A stretch of 64,000 nt of DNA from an uncultured Clostridia bacterium (GTDB lineage Bacteria > Bacillota > Clostridia > Christensenellales > UBA1242). Numbering within the stretch: the stretch's first letter is position 1; each line of letters starts with the position of its first letter. The position numbers and the translations under genes were made by a program. Of this stretch, positions 34,556 to 43,559 are shown piece by piece. The stretch covers positions 1 through 64,000 of the forward strand of contig CAKVLR010000003.1 of assembly GCA_934757855.1 (NCBI GenBank), in the 5' to 3' direction. The notes beneath the pieces were generated by a model. That model saw only the letters and a list, made by a program, of their open reading frames with translations. It ran no database searches and was not told the origin of the DNA.

Positions 34556-34672
34556 TAATTTACCAGCAATTTTTAGCAAAATTATACATTTTTTTGCCAA
34601 ATGAAAATTACACAAAATCGACAAAATTTCACACAACTTTTAATTTAAAATAGTAAAATAAGCGTAAATTGC

Positions 34673-34701
34673 TTGCTTTTTATGCTAAATTGTGTTATTC
34701 T
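34673..34701 (+). promoter_or_regulatory. Promoter of SRP RNA
   Basis: TTGCTT, 17 bases, TATTCT on the plus strand. The predicted start near 34708 matches the RNA 5' end. Confidence 0.55.
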
Positions 34702-34707
34702 ATTTGT

Positions 34708-34953
34708 ACTGTGCTAGATGGGAAGCCAGCGGTGTCCTGTACCTACAATCCGCTTTAGTAGGGTCGAATACTCTTCTCGGTGGTGTCTAGCAGTGTACTT
34801 GCGTTTGGCTTTGAGTGATGAACGCTAAGGTCTTGTGCAATATCGCCCTATGAACCGTGTCAGGTGTGGAAACAAGCAGCACTAAGTAGGTAGCGGTATG
34901 TGCCATGAGGTCGCCTTACGGGAGCGCAATGTCAAATTGCAATACACTGTTTG
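34708..34953 (+). ncRNA. ffs: Signal recognition particle RNA, large form
   Basis: RNA of the particle that targets membrane and secreted proteins. The 5' part shows the Alu-like domain (GGTGTCCTGTACC, CAATCCGCTTTAGT, CTAGA pairing with TCTAG). The 3' part contains the SRP54-binding helix 8 with GTCAGGTGTGGAAACAAGCAGC. The 5' TGTACTTGC and 3' GCAATACA pair to close the long stem. Size and the presence of the Alu domain match spore-forming Firmicutes. Confidence 0.95.
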
Positions 34954-34988
34954 CCCAACAAAAAGAGTTGCACAGTATTTTTTTGTAA
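34945..34988 (+). terminator. Terminator of SRP RNA
   Basis: ACTGT...AAC pairs with GTT...ACAGT and is followed by T7G. Confidence 0.6.
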
Positions 34989-35006
34989 AAAATTTTGCTT
35001 TATATA

Positions 35007-35041
35007 AAAAAGAGTTTGTACAATCAAGTACCAACTCTTTT
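35007..35041 (-). terminator. Terminator of the HIT gene
   Basis: AAAAGAGTTTGTAC and GTACCAACTCTTTT form a stem with one mismatch; T-run on the minus strand. Confidence 0.75.
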
Positions 35042-35058
35042 CTTTATTTAATATTCAA

Positions 35059-35403
35059 TTAAAATTTCATTTTCTCGCCAGCAAGGATATGAATGTGCAA
35101 GTGCATAATTTCTTGTCCAGCATCATTGCCCCTCTCGCCTTTTTGGTTAATTACAAGCCTATATCCATTTTCCAAATACAACAACTCACTAAGTGTAGGA
35201 ATTTTTGCAAGCATTTTACCCAAAACTTGCGCATCACTAGTCTGCATTTCCGCAAGCGTAGCATAATGCTTTTTAGGCACTGCCAAATAATGCAATTTCA
35301 CTACTGGATTGATATTTGTGAAAATCACAAAATCTTCATCTTCATATACAATATTGCTAGGAATTTCACCTTTTATTATTTTACAAAAAACACAATCATT
35401 CAT
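35059..35403 (-). CDS. HIT-family (HINT-like) protein
   Basis: 114 residues of the histidine-triad hydrolase family, acting on purine nucleotide phosphoramidates. N-terminal DCVFCKIIKGEIP, central VKLHYLAVPKKHYATL, and the histidine triad in MHLHIHILAG near the C-terminus. Precise substrate unknown. It follows mtaB by 18 bases and ends the rsmE-mtaB-HIT operon. Confidence 0.93.
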   Translation of the reverse strand: MNDCVFCKIIKGEIPSNIVYEDEDFVIFTNINPVVKLHYLAVPKKHYATLAEMQTSDAQVLGKMLAKIPTLSELLYLENGYRLVINQKGERGNDAGQEIMHLHIHILAGEKMKF

Positions 35404-35421
35404 AATACTATCCTCCCATTT

Positions 35422-36705
35422 TTATTCATCTTCGCAAATTTTTACCAAATCACCTTGCACGCCATCAAGGTATGGTTGACCCATTCGCACCATAGCGACA
35501 GTGTTTGGTTCGACCTGCCCTTGTTTTAGATATACTTTTGTAAAGTTGCGCGCGTGTCCCACAGTAAAACCATCTTTATTTTGCTCAAACAATACTTCAT
35601 AAATCATACCGTGTTCTTTTTGCAAAAATTCTTGTTTCATTTGATTTCTTAATGCAGTCATTTCTGCAACGCGTTTTTTCACAGTTTCGCCATCAACTTG
35701 TTGCATATCGCCAGCAACTGTACCCTTTCTAATTGAATAAGGGAACAAATGCATATCAGCAAAACCAATTTCGCGCACATTTTTGAGAGTTTCGGCAAAA
35801 TCTTCATCTGTTTCCTCTGGAAAACCTATGATTAAGTCGGTAGTAATTGCGCAACGAGGAAAAGCCTGTCGAAGCATATCAACTTTTTTCTTAAATTCAG
35901 CGACCGTATAGTGTCTATTCATAGCCTTTAAGGTCTTGTCACACGCCGACTGCATACTCAAATGGAAGTGGTCACAAAAGTTTGGCATATTCGACATAAT
36001 TTTTACCAAATCGGGAGTAATTATATTCATTTCAAATGAACTAAGTCTAATACGCGCATTAATTGTAGATAACGAACTGAGCAAATCTCCCAAATCCATT
36101 TGCAAGTCTTTACCCCAATCACTTATATTGATACCAGTCAACACAATTTCGTGGTGGGCTTTTGCAAGTCTAAACACTTCTACAACTATGCTTTCCAAAT
36201 CACGACTACGACTGCGCCCTCTTATATAAGGAATAAGGCAGTACGAACAAAAGTTATTACAGCCGTCTTGAACTTTTACATAAGCGCGCGTGCGCTTTGT
36301 TTTGACCTTTTCTCGCTCGCTATTTTCCTCAAAATATTCATAATCAAAAGCAGGGTCAACGACATAGTTTCCTTTTTGTTCTAAAAGGTCTGGTATCCAG
36401 TTTTTACCCGCCGTACCAACCACAACAGTAACATTTGGCTTATCAGCAAATTTACTTGCATCGTGCTGACTTGCGCAACCACATACAATTATTTGAGCAT
36501 TTGGTGACAATTTTTCAAGTTTTGCAATCATCTGCCTTGATTTGCGTTCCGCCTCATTTGTAACCGCACAAGTAGAAAGTATAAAACAATCGGCTGGTTC
36601 CAAATTTGTAGTAACTTCGTGTCCACGCTTGCGCAAAATACGCGCAATCTCATCTGCCTCGTATTGATTAACCTTACACCCTAAGGTGAGCATTGATATT
36701 TTCAT
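35422..36705 (-). CDS. mtaB: tRNA ms2t6A methylthiotransferase MtaB
   Basis: Radical-SAM enzyme converting t6A37 to ms2t6A37 in certain tRNAs. 427 residues. The N-terminal auxiliary-cluster cysteines lie in TLGCKVNQ, STCAVTNEAERKSRQ and CGCASQ; the radical-SAM cysteines are in CNNFCSYCLIPYIRG. The C-terminal TRAM domain completes the usual layout. The gene lies four bases after rsmE. Confidence 0.95.
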   Translation of the reverse strand: MKISMLTLGCKVNQYEADEIARILRKRGHEVTTNLEPADCFILSTCAVTNEAERKSRQMIAKLEKLSPNAQIIVCGCASQHDASKFADKPNVTVVVGTAGKNWIPDLLEQKGNYVVDPAFDYEYFEENSEREKVKTKRTRAYVKVQDGCNNFCSYCLIPYIRGRSRSRDLESIVVEVFRLAKAHHEIVLTGINISDWGKDLQMDLGDLLSSLSTINARIRLSSFEMNIITPDLVKIMSNMPNFCDHFHLSMQSACDKTLKAMNRHYTVAEFKKKVDMLRQAFPRCAITTDLIIGFPEETDEDFAETLKNVREIGFADMHLFPYSIRKGTVAGDMQQVDGETVKKRVAEMTALRNQMKQEFLQKEHGMIYEVLFEQNKDGFTVGHARNFTKVYLKQGQVEPNTVAMVRMGQPYLDGVQGDLVKICEDE

Positions 36706-36709
36706 TTGT

Positions 36710-37444
36710 TTATTTCCTTTTCCATTTATCTAATTCATAATTAACAGCACTAAGCAAAGCCACACAAGCAGTTTCAGCACGGAGAATAGTTTTTCCTAAA
36801 CTAACCGCACTTGCACCAGTTGCTTTTATTTTTTCAACTTCCGCCTCGCTAAAACCACCTTCGCTACCTATAATGATAGCAATATTTTTATTTTTGTCAA
36901 GTTGCGAAAGTATAGTTTTTGCACTAGTATCATCATTTTCATATGCAAGCACAATTTGTGTATAATTATGCAATTCGTTTAACATATTATTAAAACTCAA
37001 AGTTTCACTAATTTGCGGTAAATTTACTCTGCCTGACTGCTTGCTTGCCGACACCGCAATTCTATTTAATCTATCAGTCTTATTCCCTTTATCCTTAACC
37101 GTACAAAAACTACTCTCAAATGGCACTATTTTATCAACGCCTAGTTCAGTACATTTTTGCATCGCCCAGTCCATTCGTTCCGCTTTGATTAACGCCATAA
37201 ATAATGTAATGCCTGCATCGTTTTGCTGTACATTTTCTATACTCAAAATGTGTGCAATAGATTGTTTTTTACCAACCTCAATTAACTCACAATGATAGAT
37301 ATTGTTATCATTTAAACACACATTTATTTTATCACCAACTCGCAATCGCAACACAGAAAACAAATGCGTATTTTCTTCATTTTGTATAGTTATTGTATCA
37401 TCAATTTTGTCATTTTTAGACACAAAAAAGCGTGGTATCTCCAT
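36710..37444 (-). CDS. rsmE: 16S rRNA m3U1498 methyltransferase
   Basis: SPOUT-fold enzyme methylating U1498 in helix 44. 244 residues. N-terminal PUA-like region, then the knot motifs IIGSEGGFSEAEVE and SLGKTILRAETA, which are diagnostic. Promoter with TATAAT lies 18 bases from the ATG, so the leader is very short. First gene of the rsmE-mtaB-HIT transcript. Confidence 0.95.
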   Translation of the reverse strand: MEIPRFFVSKNDKIDDTITIQNEENTHLFSVLRLRVGDKINVCLNDNNIYHCELIEVGKKQSIAHILSIENVQQNDAGITLFMALIKAERMDWAMQKCTELGVDKIVPFESSFCTVKDKGNKTDRLNRIAVSASKQSGRVNLPQISETLSFNNMLNELHNYTQIVLAYENDDTSAKTILSQLDKNKNIAIIIGSEGGFSEAEVEKIKATGASAVSLGKTILRAETACVALLSAVNYELDKWKRK

Positions 37445-37461
37445 TTTTTCACCCCTACTTA

Positions 37462-37490
37462 ATTATAGCATAAAACCACAATAATTGCAA
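37462..37490 (-). promoter_or_regulatory. Promoter of rsmE operon
   Basis: TTGCAA, 17 bases, perfect TATAAT on the minus strand. Confidence 0.7.
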
Positions 37491-37524
37491 CAATTTTATG
37501 TAAAATACGCAAATTTACAGTACC

Positions 37525-37570
37525 ATGCAATGTATTATGCAAAATACTATGCAGTACTATGCATTATGCA
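37525..37570. repeat. Phased ATGCA array
   Basis: Five ATGCA words start at 37525, 37537, 37549, 37559 and 37566. Spacings of 12, 12, 10 and 7 bases place most on one DNA face. They lie 35-85 bases upstream of the rsmE -35 box. A regulator-binding array is possible but unproven. Confidence 0.45.
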
Positions 37571-37625
37571 AATTGACTATTTTTTTGCAAATAAATATAC
37601 CCCTACAATTCAAACCACAAAATTA

Positions 37626-37661
37626 AAAAGCACAACAGTAAATATTGCTGTTGTGCTTTTT
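37626..37661 (-). terminator. Terminator of the 37682 gene
   Basis: AAAAAGCACAACAG and CTGTTGTGCTTTTT form a perfect stem with a short loop. Confidence 0.85.
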
Positions 37662-37681
37662 CAAAACTAACAAGATAAGTT

Positions 37682-37942
37682 TTATCTACCCATTGACCTA
37701 CTTAATTCTTGCACGCGCCTTTTTCTTTCTTCTTCTTGTTCCAATTCTTCTCGGACTTCCATTTCCATTTTCATCTGTTCTTTTAATTCGGCGCGTTTTT
37801 TATCTTTTGCTTTTTTGTCATAGTATGCCACTATTTGACTTGCAATAGGCGCGCCCTTGCCACAAGTTTTTGCATCTTCCAAAATTTTATCGTGAGGAAT
37901 TACCTCATCTAAAAAATCTTTAAAACCAAACCATTTTGCCAT
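37682..37942 (-). CDS. Small charged coiled-coil protein, unknown
   Basis: 86 residues. The N-terminal half starts MAKWFGFKDFLDE; the C-terminal half is a highly charged helix rich in Glu, Lys and Arg with a KAKDKKRAELKEQMK stretch, likely a coiled coil. No family recognised. The gene has a perfect promoter and terminator of its own. Confidence 0.7.
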   Translation of the reverse strand: MAKWFGFKDFLDEVIPHDKILEDAKTCGKGAPIASQIVAYYDKKAKDKKRAELKEQMKMEMEVREELEQEEERKRRVQELSRSMGR

Positions 37943-37974
37943 ATTATTTCACCCCTTCATTTCTTTATAGGTAT

Positions 37975-38003
37975 ATTATATCATACTTTTTGTATTTTGT
38001 CAA
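37975..38003 (-). promoter_or_regulatory. Promoter of the 37682 gene
   Basis: Perfect TTGACA, 17 bases, perfect TATAAT on the minus strand. Confidence 0.85.
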
Positions 38004-38052
38004 GCGTATGTATATTTATAAAATATTAAGCATAATTATTCACGCAATGGCA

Positions 38053-38086
38053 TAAAGAAAGGAGGCAAATATGCCTCTTTTCTTTA
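38053..38086 (-). terminator. Terminator of the heat-shock operon
   Basis: AAAGAAAAGAGGC and GCCTCCTTTCTTT pair with one mismatch, directly after dnaJ. Confidence 0.75.
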
Positions 38087-39214
38087 TAGATTTTTCAATG
38101 CTTTTAAGTAATTGTTGTATCTATCAAATTTATCTAATGGGAATTGCTCATTCAATGTTTCTTCCACATCTTTTTTCGCTCTACTACTCAACTTAGGCAA
38201 CTCCACTTTTACAGTTATCAGCATATCGCCATAACTGTTTTTATTTAATTGTTTGATACCCTTGCCTTTCAATTTTAGTACCGTACCACTTTGTGTATTT
38301 TCTGGAATATTCAGTTCAAGTTTTCCTTCCAAACTAGGAATTAATACCTTACCACCAAACATTGCCACGGTAAATGGAACTGGCAAATCTAACAATACAT
38401 CAAAGCCATCTCGTTTTAATAACTGATGTTTTGCAACTGTAACATAAATTTGCAAGTCACCAGCGGGACCACCACGAAGTCCAGCTTCGCCATAACCGTG
38501 TACAGTCACGACTTGCCCGTCATCTATACCAGCAGGTATATTTATAGACACCGTGGTTTGACTGCGTTTTGCACCAGCACCACCACAAGTAGTACACTTT
38601 TCACGAATAACCTTACCAGTACCATTACAGTTTTTACAAACACCACTATTCATCACTCTACCAAATATAGTGTCTTGCGTAAATTGCACAGTACCGCTAC
38701 CATTACACTCGCTACAAGTGGAATACTCTGTACCATTTTTAGCACCGGTCCCCTTACATTCGCTACATTCTTGCGTACGCATATAAGTAATATCACGCTT
38801 TACGCCTTTTGCAGCCTCCTCAAAAGTAAGGTTAACTTTTACATTGATATCTCTACCTTGCACGGCATAATTGTTTCCGCGCGCTCCACCAAAGCCTCCG
38901 CCAAATATATCACCAAATATATCGCCAAAGTTAAAGTTAAATCCGCCCTGCGACCCAGAACTTTGCCTTCCGCCGAAAAAGTCATTCATATTTGGACCTT
39001 TGGCATCGCCGTATTGGTCGTAATTTGATTTTTTCTGCGGGTCGCCCAAAACTTCGTATGCTTCATTTATTTCTTTAAACTTAACACTCGCTTCTGGGTT
39101 GTCTTTGTTTAAATCAGGGTGATATTTTTTTGCAAGTTTACGGTATGCCGACTTTATTTCATCAGCACTAGCGTTTTTATCTACCCCTAATATTTCATAA
39201 TAATTTTGAGCCAA
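38084..39214 (-). CDS. dnaJ: Chaperone protein DnaJ
   Basis: J-domain co-chaperone that stimulates the DnaK ATPase. 376 residues. J domain with KYHPDLNK (HPD), Gly/Phe-rich linker, four CxxCxGxG zinc motifs (CSECKGTG, CSECNGSG, CKNCNGTG, CTTCGGAG), then substrate-binding domains. Last gene of hrcA-grpE-dnaK-dnaJ. Confidence 0.97.
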   Translation of the reverse strand: MAQNYYEILGVDKNASADEIKSAYRKLAKKYHPDLNKDNPEASVKFKEINEAYEVLGDPQKKSNYDQYGDAKGPNMNDFFGGRQSSGSQGGFNFNFGDIFGDIFGGGFGGARGNNYAVQGRDINVKVNLTFEEAAKGVKRDITYMRTQECSECKGTGAKNGTEYSTCSECNGSGTVQFTQDTIFGRVMNSGVCKNCNGTGKVIREKCTTCGGAGAKRSQTTVSINIPAGIDDGQVVTVHGYGEAGLRGGPAGDLQIYVTVAKHQLLKRDGFDVLLDLPVPFTVAMFGGKVLIPSLEGKLELNIPENTQSGTVLKLKGKGIKQLNKNSYGDMLITVKVELPKLSSRAKKDVEETLNEQFPLDKFDRYNNYLKALKNL

Positions 39215-39230
39215 TTTACTCTCCGTTTAA

Positions 39231-41060
39231 CTATTTATTTTCTTCATCTGCTTTTTTAGCATCTGCATCTTTAACTTCAACATCTGGTTCATCTTTGTTT
39301 TCTTGAGCCTTTGCTTGTTCAGCGCCTGCTTGATACAATTTAGTGATTACATCTTGACTTGATTTTGACAAATCTTCAACAGCCTTCATAATCTTGTCTT
39401 TGTCATCAACTTTAATTTCTTCCTTAGCCTTTTCAATAGCATCGGTCAATTTCTTTTTGTCTTCTTCAGAAATCTTGTCGCCATTCTCGCGCAAAGCCTT
39501 TTCTAGTCCCAAAATCATAGAGTCTGCTTGGTTGCGTTGCTCGATAACTTCACGGCGTTCTTTGTCCTCTTTCGCGTATTTTTCTGCGTTTTTAATTGCT
39601 TCGTTAATCTCATCATCTTTCATATTTGAACTTGAAGTAATAGTAATTTGTTGTTGTTTACCAGTACCCAAATCTTTTGCGCTGACATTTACGATACCAT
39701 TTGCATCAATATCAAATGTTACTTCGATTTGAGGCACGCCACGAGGTGCTGGTGGAATGTCAGTAAGGTTAAATCTTCCCAAAGTCTTGTTGTCTTTTGC
39801 AAATTCACGCTCACCTTGCAATACATGGATTTCTACACCTGGTTGATTGTCGGCAGCAGTTGAGAATACTTGTGATTTCTTTGTAGGAATAGTTGTGTTT
39901 CTGTCGATAATACGAGTGAATACACCACCCAATGTTTCAATACCTAATGACAATGGAGTTACATCAAGTAACAATACATCTTTTACATCACCACCAAGTA
40001 CACCACCTTGAATAGCAGCACCGATTGCAACACATTCATCAGGGTTGATACCCTTAAAGCCTTCTTTACCAGCAAAGTTCTTTACCGCTTCACAAACAGC
40101 AGGGATACGAGTACTACCACCTACCATAATGATTTTGTTGATTTGGTCTTTTGTAAGGTTTGCATCTTTCAATGCAGCAGAAGTCAAATCAATAGTTTGT
40201 TGCACTAAATCACTTGTAATGTCATCAAATTTTGCACGAGTGAGTTCGTATTCCAAGTGTTTTGGTCCGCTTGCATCAGCAGAAATAAATGGCAAACTGA
40301 TAGTTGTGCGTGTAGAAGCAGACAAATCAATTTTTGCTTTTTCAGCAGCCTCTTTCAAACGCTGTAATGCTGTACGGTCGCCTGACAAGTCGATACCTGT
40401 TTGCGCTTTAAATTCTTTTTCAAGCAAGTCAACAATTCTTTGGTCAAAGTCATCACCACCAAGTCTATTGTTACCCTTTGTTGCGATTACCTCAAATACA
40501 CCATCGCCAATTTCAAGGATTGACACATCAAATGTACCACCACCAAGGTCAAATACCAACAATTTTTGGTTTGCATTTTCCGCTTTGTCAAGACCATAAG
40601 CAAGAGCAGCAGCGGTTGGTTCGTTTATAATACGCAATACATCAAGACCTGCGATTTTACCAGCATCTTTTGTTGCTTGTCTTTGACTGTCTGTAAAGTA
40701 AGCAGGCACTGTAATAACCGCTTGCGTTACTTTTTGTCCCAAATAACTTTCTGCATCATTTTTAAGTTTAGTCAAAATCATTGCACTAATTTCTTGAGGA
40801 GTGTATTCCTTGTCCTCAATCTTTACTTTGTAGTCACTACCCATTTCACGCTTAATGCTTGAAACCGTGTGTTCTGGGTTTGCAACTGCTTGACGCTTTG
40901 CAACTTGACCTACAAGTCTTTCACCATTTTTTGCGAATGCTACTACACTTGGAGTAGTGCGCGCTCCTTCCGCGTTTGCAATAACTACTGGCTCGCCACC
41001 TTCCATTACTGCAACACAAGAGTTTGTTGTACCTAAGTCAATACCTATAATTTTAGACAT
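39231..41060 (-). CDS. dnaK: Chaperone protein DnaK
   Basis: Hsp70 ATP-dependent folding chaperone. 609 residues. N-terminal IIGIDLGTTNSCVAV, phosphate-2 DLGGGTFDVSIL, substrate-binding domain and a Glu/Lys-rich C-terminal lid. It lies 106 bases after grpE, a gap containing an imperfect hairpin. Confidence 0.98.
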   Translation of the reverse strand: MSKIIGIDLGTTNSCVAVMEGGEPVVIANAEGARTTPSVVAFAKNGERLVGQVAKRQAVANPEHTVSSIKREMGSDYKVKIEDKEYTPQEISAMILTKLKNDAESYLGQKVTQAVITVPAYFTDSQRQATKDAGKIAGLDVLRIINEPTAAALAYGLDKAENANQKLLVFDLGGGTFDVSILEIGDGVFEVIATKGNNRLGGDDFDQRIVDLLEKEFKAQTGIDLSGDRTALQRLKEAAEKAKIDLSASTRTTISLPFISADASGPKHLEYELTRAKFDDITSDLVQQTIDLTSAALKDANLTKDQINKIIMVGGSTRIPAVCEAVKNFAGKEGFKGINPDECVAIGAAIQGGVLGGDVKDVLLLDVTPLSLGIETLGGVFTRIIDRNTTIPTKKSQVFSTAADNQPGVEIHVLQGEREFAKDNKTLGRFNLTDIPPAPRGVPQIEVTFDIDANGIVNVSAKDLGTGKQQQITITSSSNMKDDEINEAIKNAEKYAKEDKERREVIEQRNQADSMILGLEKALRENGDKISEEDKKKLTDAIEKAKEEIKVDDKDKIMKAVEDLSKSSQDVITKLYQAGAEQAKAQENKDEPDVEVKDADAKKADEENK

Positions 41061-41108
41061 AATATTTATCTCCTTAATTCTATAAAATTTTTATAATATA
41101 TAAAGGCT

Positions 41109-41148
41109 TTTTTTGCCATAGCGTTAAATTTAATTTGCTACGGCAAAA
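41109..41148 (-). other. Intercistronic hairpin between grpE and dnaK
   Basis: TTTTGCCGTAGC and GCTATGGCAAAA pair with one mismatch around an AT-rich loop on the minus strand, about 50 bases before dnaK. No T-run follows, so it is not a simple terminator; mRNA processing or stability are possible roles. Confidence 0.5.
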
Positions 41149-41166
41149 TTTGATAGCCGTTATTTT

Positions 41167-41748
41167 TTATTTTGCAATTTTTACCATTGCCACACGGACA
41201 ACGCCTGTTGGGCTTGTAAAGCCTCGCTTAAATTCTTCCACAATCTGTCCGCTAGGCACGCCCTCAATTTCCTCAGCCACAACTACATTGTGTAGATTTG
41301 GGTCGTACTGGCAACCTACTGTTTCGATAGGTTCGATTTGTAGCGATTTTAGATTGTTTAAAAATTCGCGTTCAATCATTTCAAAGCCTTTCAATGTGTC
41401 CGCATCGGTAATATGCTTGCTTGCCGAAGAAATTGCATCAAGCGCTGGAAGCAAGGTTTTCACTGCTTCGTAAATACCGTTTTGTCTAGCCTCACTCGCT
41501 AGATTTGCGTTGCGTTTGCGATAATTTGCGAAATCCGCCTGCAACTGTTGCACCATTTTGGTTAGTGCCATACTATTTTCTTTTTCAATTTGAAGTTTTA
41601 AGTTCAAATCCTCAGGTGGCGACAAATCATCGCCACATTGCTCCCCCGCTACCAGGTCATCTTCTTGACCAACGCTGATGTTTTGTTGTTCTTCTTTTTC
41701 CTCATCAGCAATTATTTGTTCTTGCTTAAAATCTTTATTTTTCATCAT
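41167..41748 (-). CDS. grpE: Nucleotide exchange factor GrpE
   Basis: Releases ADP from DnaK. 193 residues. Acidic, low-complexity N-terminus with QIIADEEKEEQQ, long coiled coil (LQADFANYRKRN), and C-terminal beta domain with YDPNLHNVV and GFTSPTGVVRVAMVKI. The start overlaps the hrcA end by 14 bases. Confidence 0.95.
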   Translation of the reverse strand: MMKNKDFKQEQIIADEEKEEQQNISVGQEDDLVAGEQCGDDLSPPEDLNLKLQIEKENSMALTKMVQQLQADFANYRKRNANLASEARQNGIYEAVKTLLPALDAISSASKHITDADTLKGFEMIEREFLNNLKSLQIEPIETVGCQYDPNLHNVVVAEEIEGVPSGQIVEEFKRGFTSPTGVVRVAMVKIAK

Positions 41749-42841
41749 CTTCTCCTTCTGGGGCTGAATTTAATGCTTTTAAGTTTTCAAATTCACCAAC
41801 AACAAATTTCAACGCACTTGCAATTTTTGCATAGTCCATTCGTTGCGGTCCAATAATACCAATACTTGCGATACTCTCGCCATCTACCGTATAATCGGCA
41901 CGCGCAACCGCACATTCTTGCAAATCAGCCACTGGAATTTCTGCACCAATTTTGAATGTAATTTCATCTTCATTTTCATCTGTAAAGATAGGTTCTAGTT
42001 CTGTTGGGTTTGTAAGCACATCGATTACTCGTTTTGCTTTGTCCAAATCTTGATATTCTGGACTATTTAGCAATCTCAACTCACCCTTGGCGGTCACACC
42101 ACCAGTCGAGGCAATTTTTTCACTCAAAGTCTTTAACGATGTAATCATTGTGTCAAAAATACCCACAAAATCTAGCAAGTCGTTGCTCATTTGCGTGCGA
42201 TAATCTTCGATATTTTGTATCATATCGGCAACTGTTCGATTTGCAAAAGTTGTGGTCAAAAAATTGCTCGCATCGACATAAGTTTGATTTGGTGTATCCG
42301 TATTTGCTGGCATAAAATTGTTGATAATTCCACTGTTTGTTTCAATCAAAATCAACGCTTGCCCCGTCATAAGCGGTACAATCTTGACATTTTTGATTGT
42401 CAATTTTTCAAAACCTTTTAGCATTACAACAGTTGGATAGTTGGTCGCCTTACTGACAACATCAGCAATTTCATTTACCATATCGCCAAGATACACGGCA
42501 CGATTATCAAATATTTGGTGAATTTCATCAAGAATATCAGTGTCAAGAGGAACATCACCCATTATTGAGTTTACAAAATACCTATAACCTTTTGCAGTTG
42601 GTACTCTACCACTCGAAGTATGTAGTTGTCGTAAATAACCCATTGCTTCTAGCGCATTCAACTCATTTCTCAATGTTGCCGTACTCAATTCCGCGCAACA
42701 CTTGTTACGAATATTGCTACTCGTTATCGGGCTTGCACCTTGTATGTAATCTTCAACGGCACTGAGCAAAATTTGTTTTTTTCTTTCGCTCAAAATCTCG
42801 TCATCAAAAATACAACCACCTCCCAAATTTAGAGTGGTCAA
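41735..42841 (-). CDS. hrcA: Heat-shock repressor HrcA
   Basis: Represses the operon by binding CIRCE and is titrated by GroE. 368 residues from the farthest start. Family helix-turn-helix SERKKQILLSAVEDYIQG and GYLRQLHTSSGRVPT are present. The start is uncertain: an in-frame TTG at 42841 has no ribosome site, whereas a GGGAGGTGG lies seven bases before an in-frame ATT at 42809-42811. A CIRCE and promoter lie upstream. Confidence 0.93.
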   Translation of the reverse strand: MTTLNLGGGCIFDDEILSERKKQILLSAVEDYIQGASPITSSNIRNKCCAELSTATLRNELNALEAMGYLRQLHTSSGRVPTAKGYRYFVNSIMGDVPLDTDILDEIHQIFDNRAVYLGDMVNEIADVVSKATNYPTVVMLKGFEKLTIKNVKIVPLMTGQALILIETNSGIINNFMPANTDTPNQTYVDASNFLTTTFANRTVADMIQNIEDYRTQMSNDLLDFVGIFDTMITSLKTLSEKIASTGGVTAKGELRLLNSPEYQDLDKAKRVIDVLTNPTELEPIFTDENEDEITFKIGAEIPVADLQECAVARADYTVDGESIASIGIIGPQRMDYAKIASALKFVVGEFENLKALNSAPEGEDDEK

Positions 42842-42874
42842 CCTTGGTTGCTAGCACTCATTTATATTTGATTG

Positions 42875-42901
42875 TTAGCACTCTTTCTTGTTGACTGCTA
42901 A
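42875..42901 (-). promoter_or_regulatory. CIRCE operator of the heat-shock operon
   Basis: TTAGCACTC, nine bases, GACTGCTAA: the HrcA operator with one mismatch in its right arm. An extra half-site CTAGCACTC lies at 42851-42859. It covers the transcription start. Confidence 0.9.
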
Positions 42902-42902
42902 T

Positions 42903-42931
42903 ATTCTACAACTATATTATGCACTTGTCAA
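42903..42931 (-). promoter_or_regulatory. Promoter of the heat-shock operon
   Basis: Perfect TTGACA, 17 bases, TAGAAT on the minus strand, just upstream of CIRCE. Confidence 0.85.
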
Positions 42932-43117
42932 CTAAAAATACACATTTTTTTGAAAAATTTTAAAAATTTTTTTATATAATTTTTTCCAAAAGCACCTAAC
43001 TCCTCTTATCATATATAATATATATTAAGAGTGTTAAGAAATCTTATAGCAATAAGAAATTACACCACATTATTAAAATATTTTTGCTTGACGAGGGCTT
43101 GCACTCCATAAAAAAGA

Positions 43118-43146
43118 AAAAACACCCTGAAAATTCAAGGTGTTTA
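43118..43146 (-). terminator. Terminator of the 43153 gene
   Basis: AACACCTTGA and TCAGGGTGTT form the stem, followed by a T-run. Confidence 0.8.
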
Positions 43147-43152
43147 GTTCTA

Positions 43153-43482
43153 TTAGCCAATAACCAATGGAATGATAATACCAAGTATAATTACTAGTAA
43201 CAATACAAAGTAAAGCACTTTCCATACAGTAGGTTTACCACTGACATAGCGCCAAGCGAGGTAAGCAACGATACCTACCATAATGGCAGTGCCGATATTT
43301 TGCAATACCCTAACTGCTGTAACAGATACATTACAAGCAGATAAAATCATAGCGATTAAGTAAAGAATTGCAACCGCGCCTATTGTATAAAAAGAAATTT
43401 TATTTAAGCCCCAAGCACTGCTTTTTTTGCTAGAAGATGATTTTGTAGTGCTTTTTGAACTTGTCTTTTTTTGTTCAGCCAT
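43153..43482 (-). CDS. Three-helix membrane protein, unknown
   Basis: 109 residues: Ser/Lys/Thr-rich N-terminus (SSKSTTKSSSSKKSS), then three membrane helices at about 28-49, 57-75 and 86-108 with no charged catalytic residues. Ribosome site AAAGGAG. Upstream a perfect palindrome TACTTTTTTGCAAAAAAGTA (43520-43539) lies in the promoter region. Function unknown. Confidence 0.75.
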   Translation of the reverse strand: MAEQKKTSSKSTTKSSSSKKSSAWGLNKISFYTIGAVAILYLIAMILSACNVSVTAVRVLQNIGTAIMVGIVAYLAWRYVSGKPTVWKVLYFVLLLVIILGIIIPLVIG

Positions 43483-43559
43483 TTTATTTACTCCTTTATT
43501 GAATTATGACAATATAATACTACTTTTTTGCAAAAAAGTAAATCATTTGTATCAAAATT

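Noticed and set aside
37485..37670. Plus-strand frame across the rsmE promoter
   Set aside because: Composition follows the ATGCA array and terminator; no ribosome site and no recognisable product.
43518..43541. Perfect AT-rich palindrome upstream of the 43153 gene as a terminator of sigK
   Set aside because: The stem is almost entirely A/T and lies 20 bases after sigK but on the same line as a promoter-like sequence; no clear T-run follows, so only the palindrome is mentioned.
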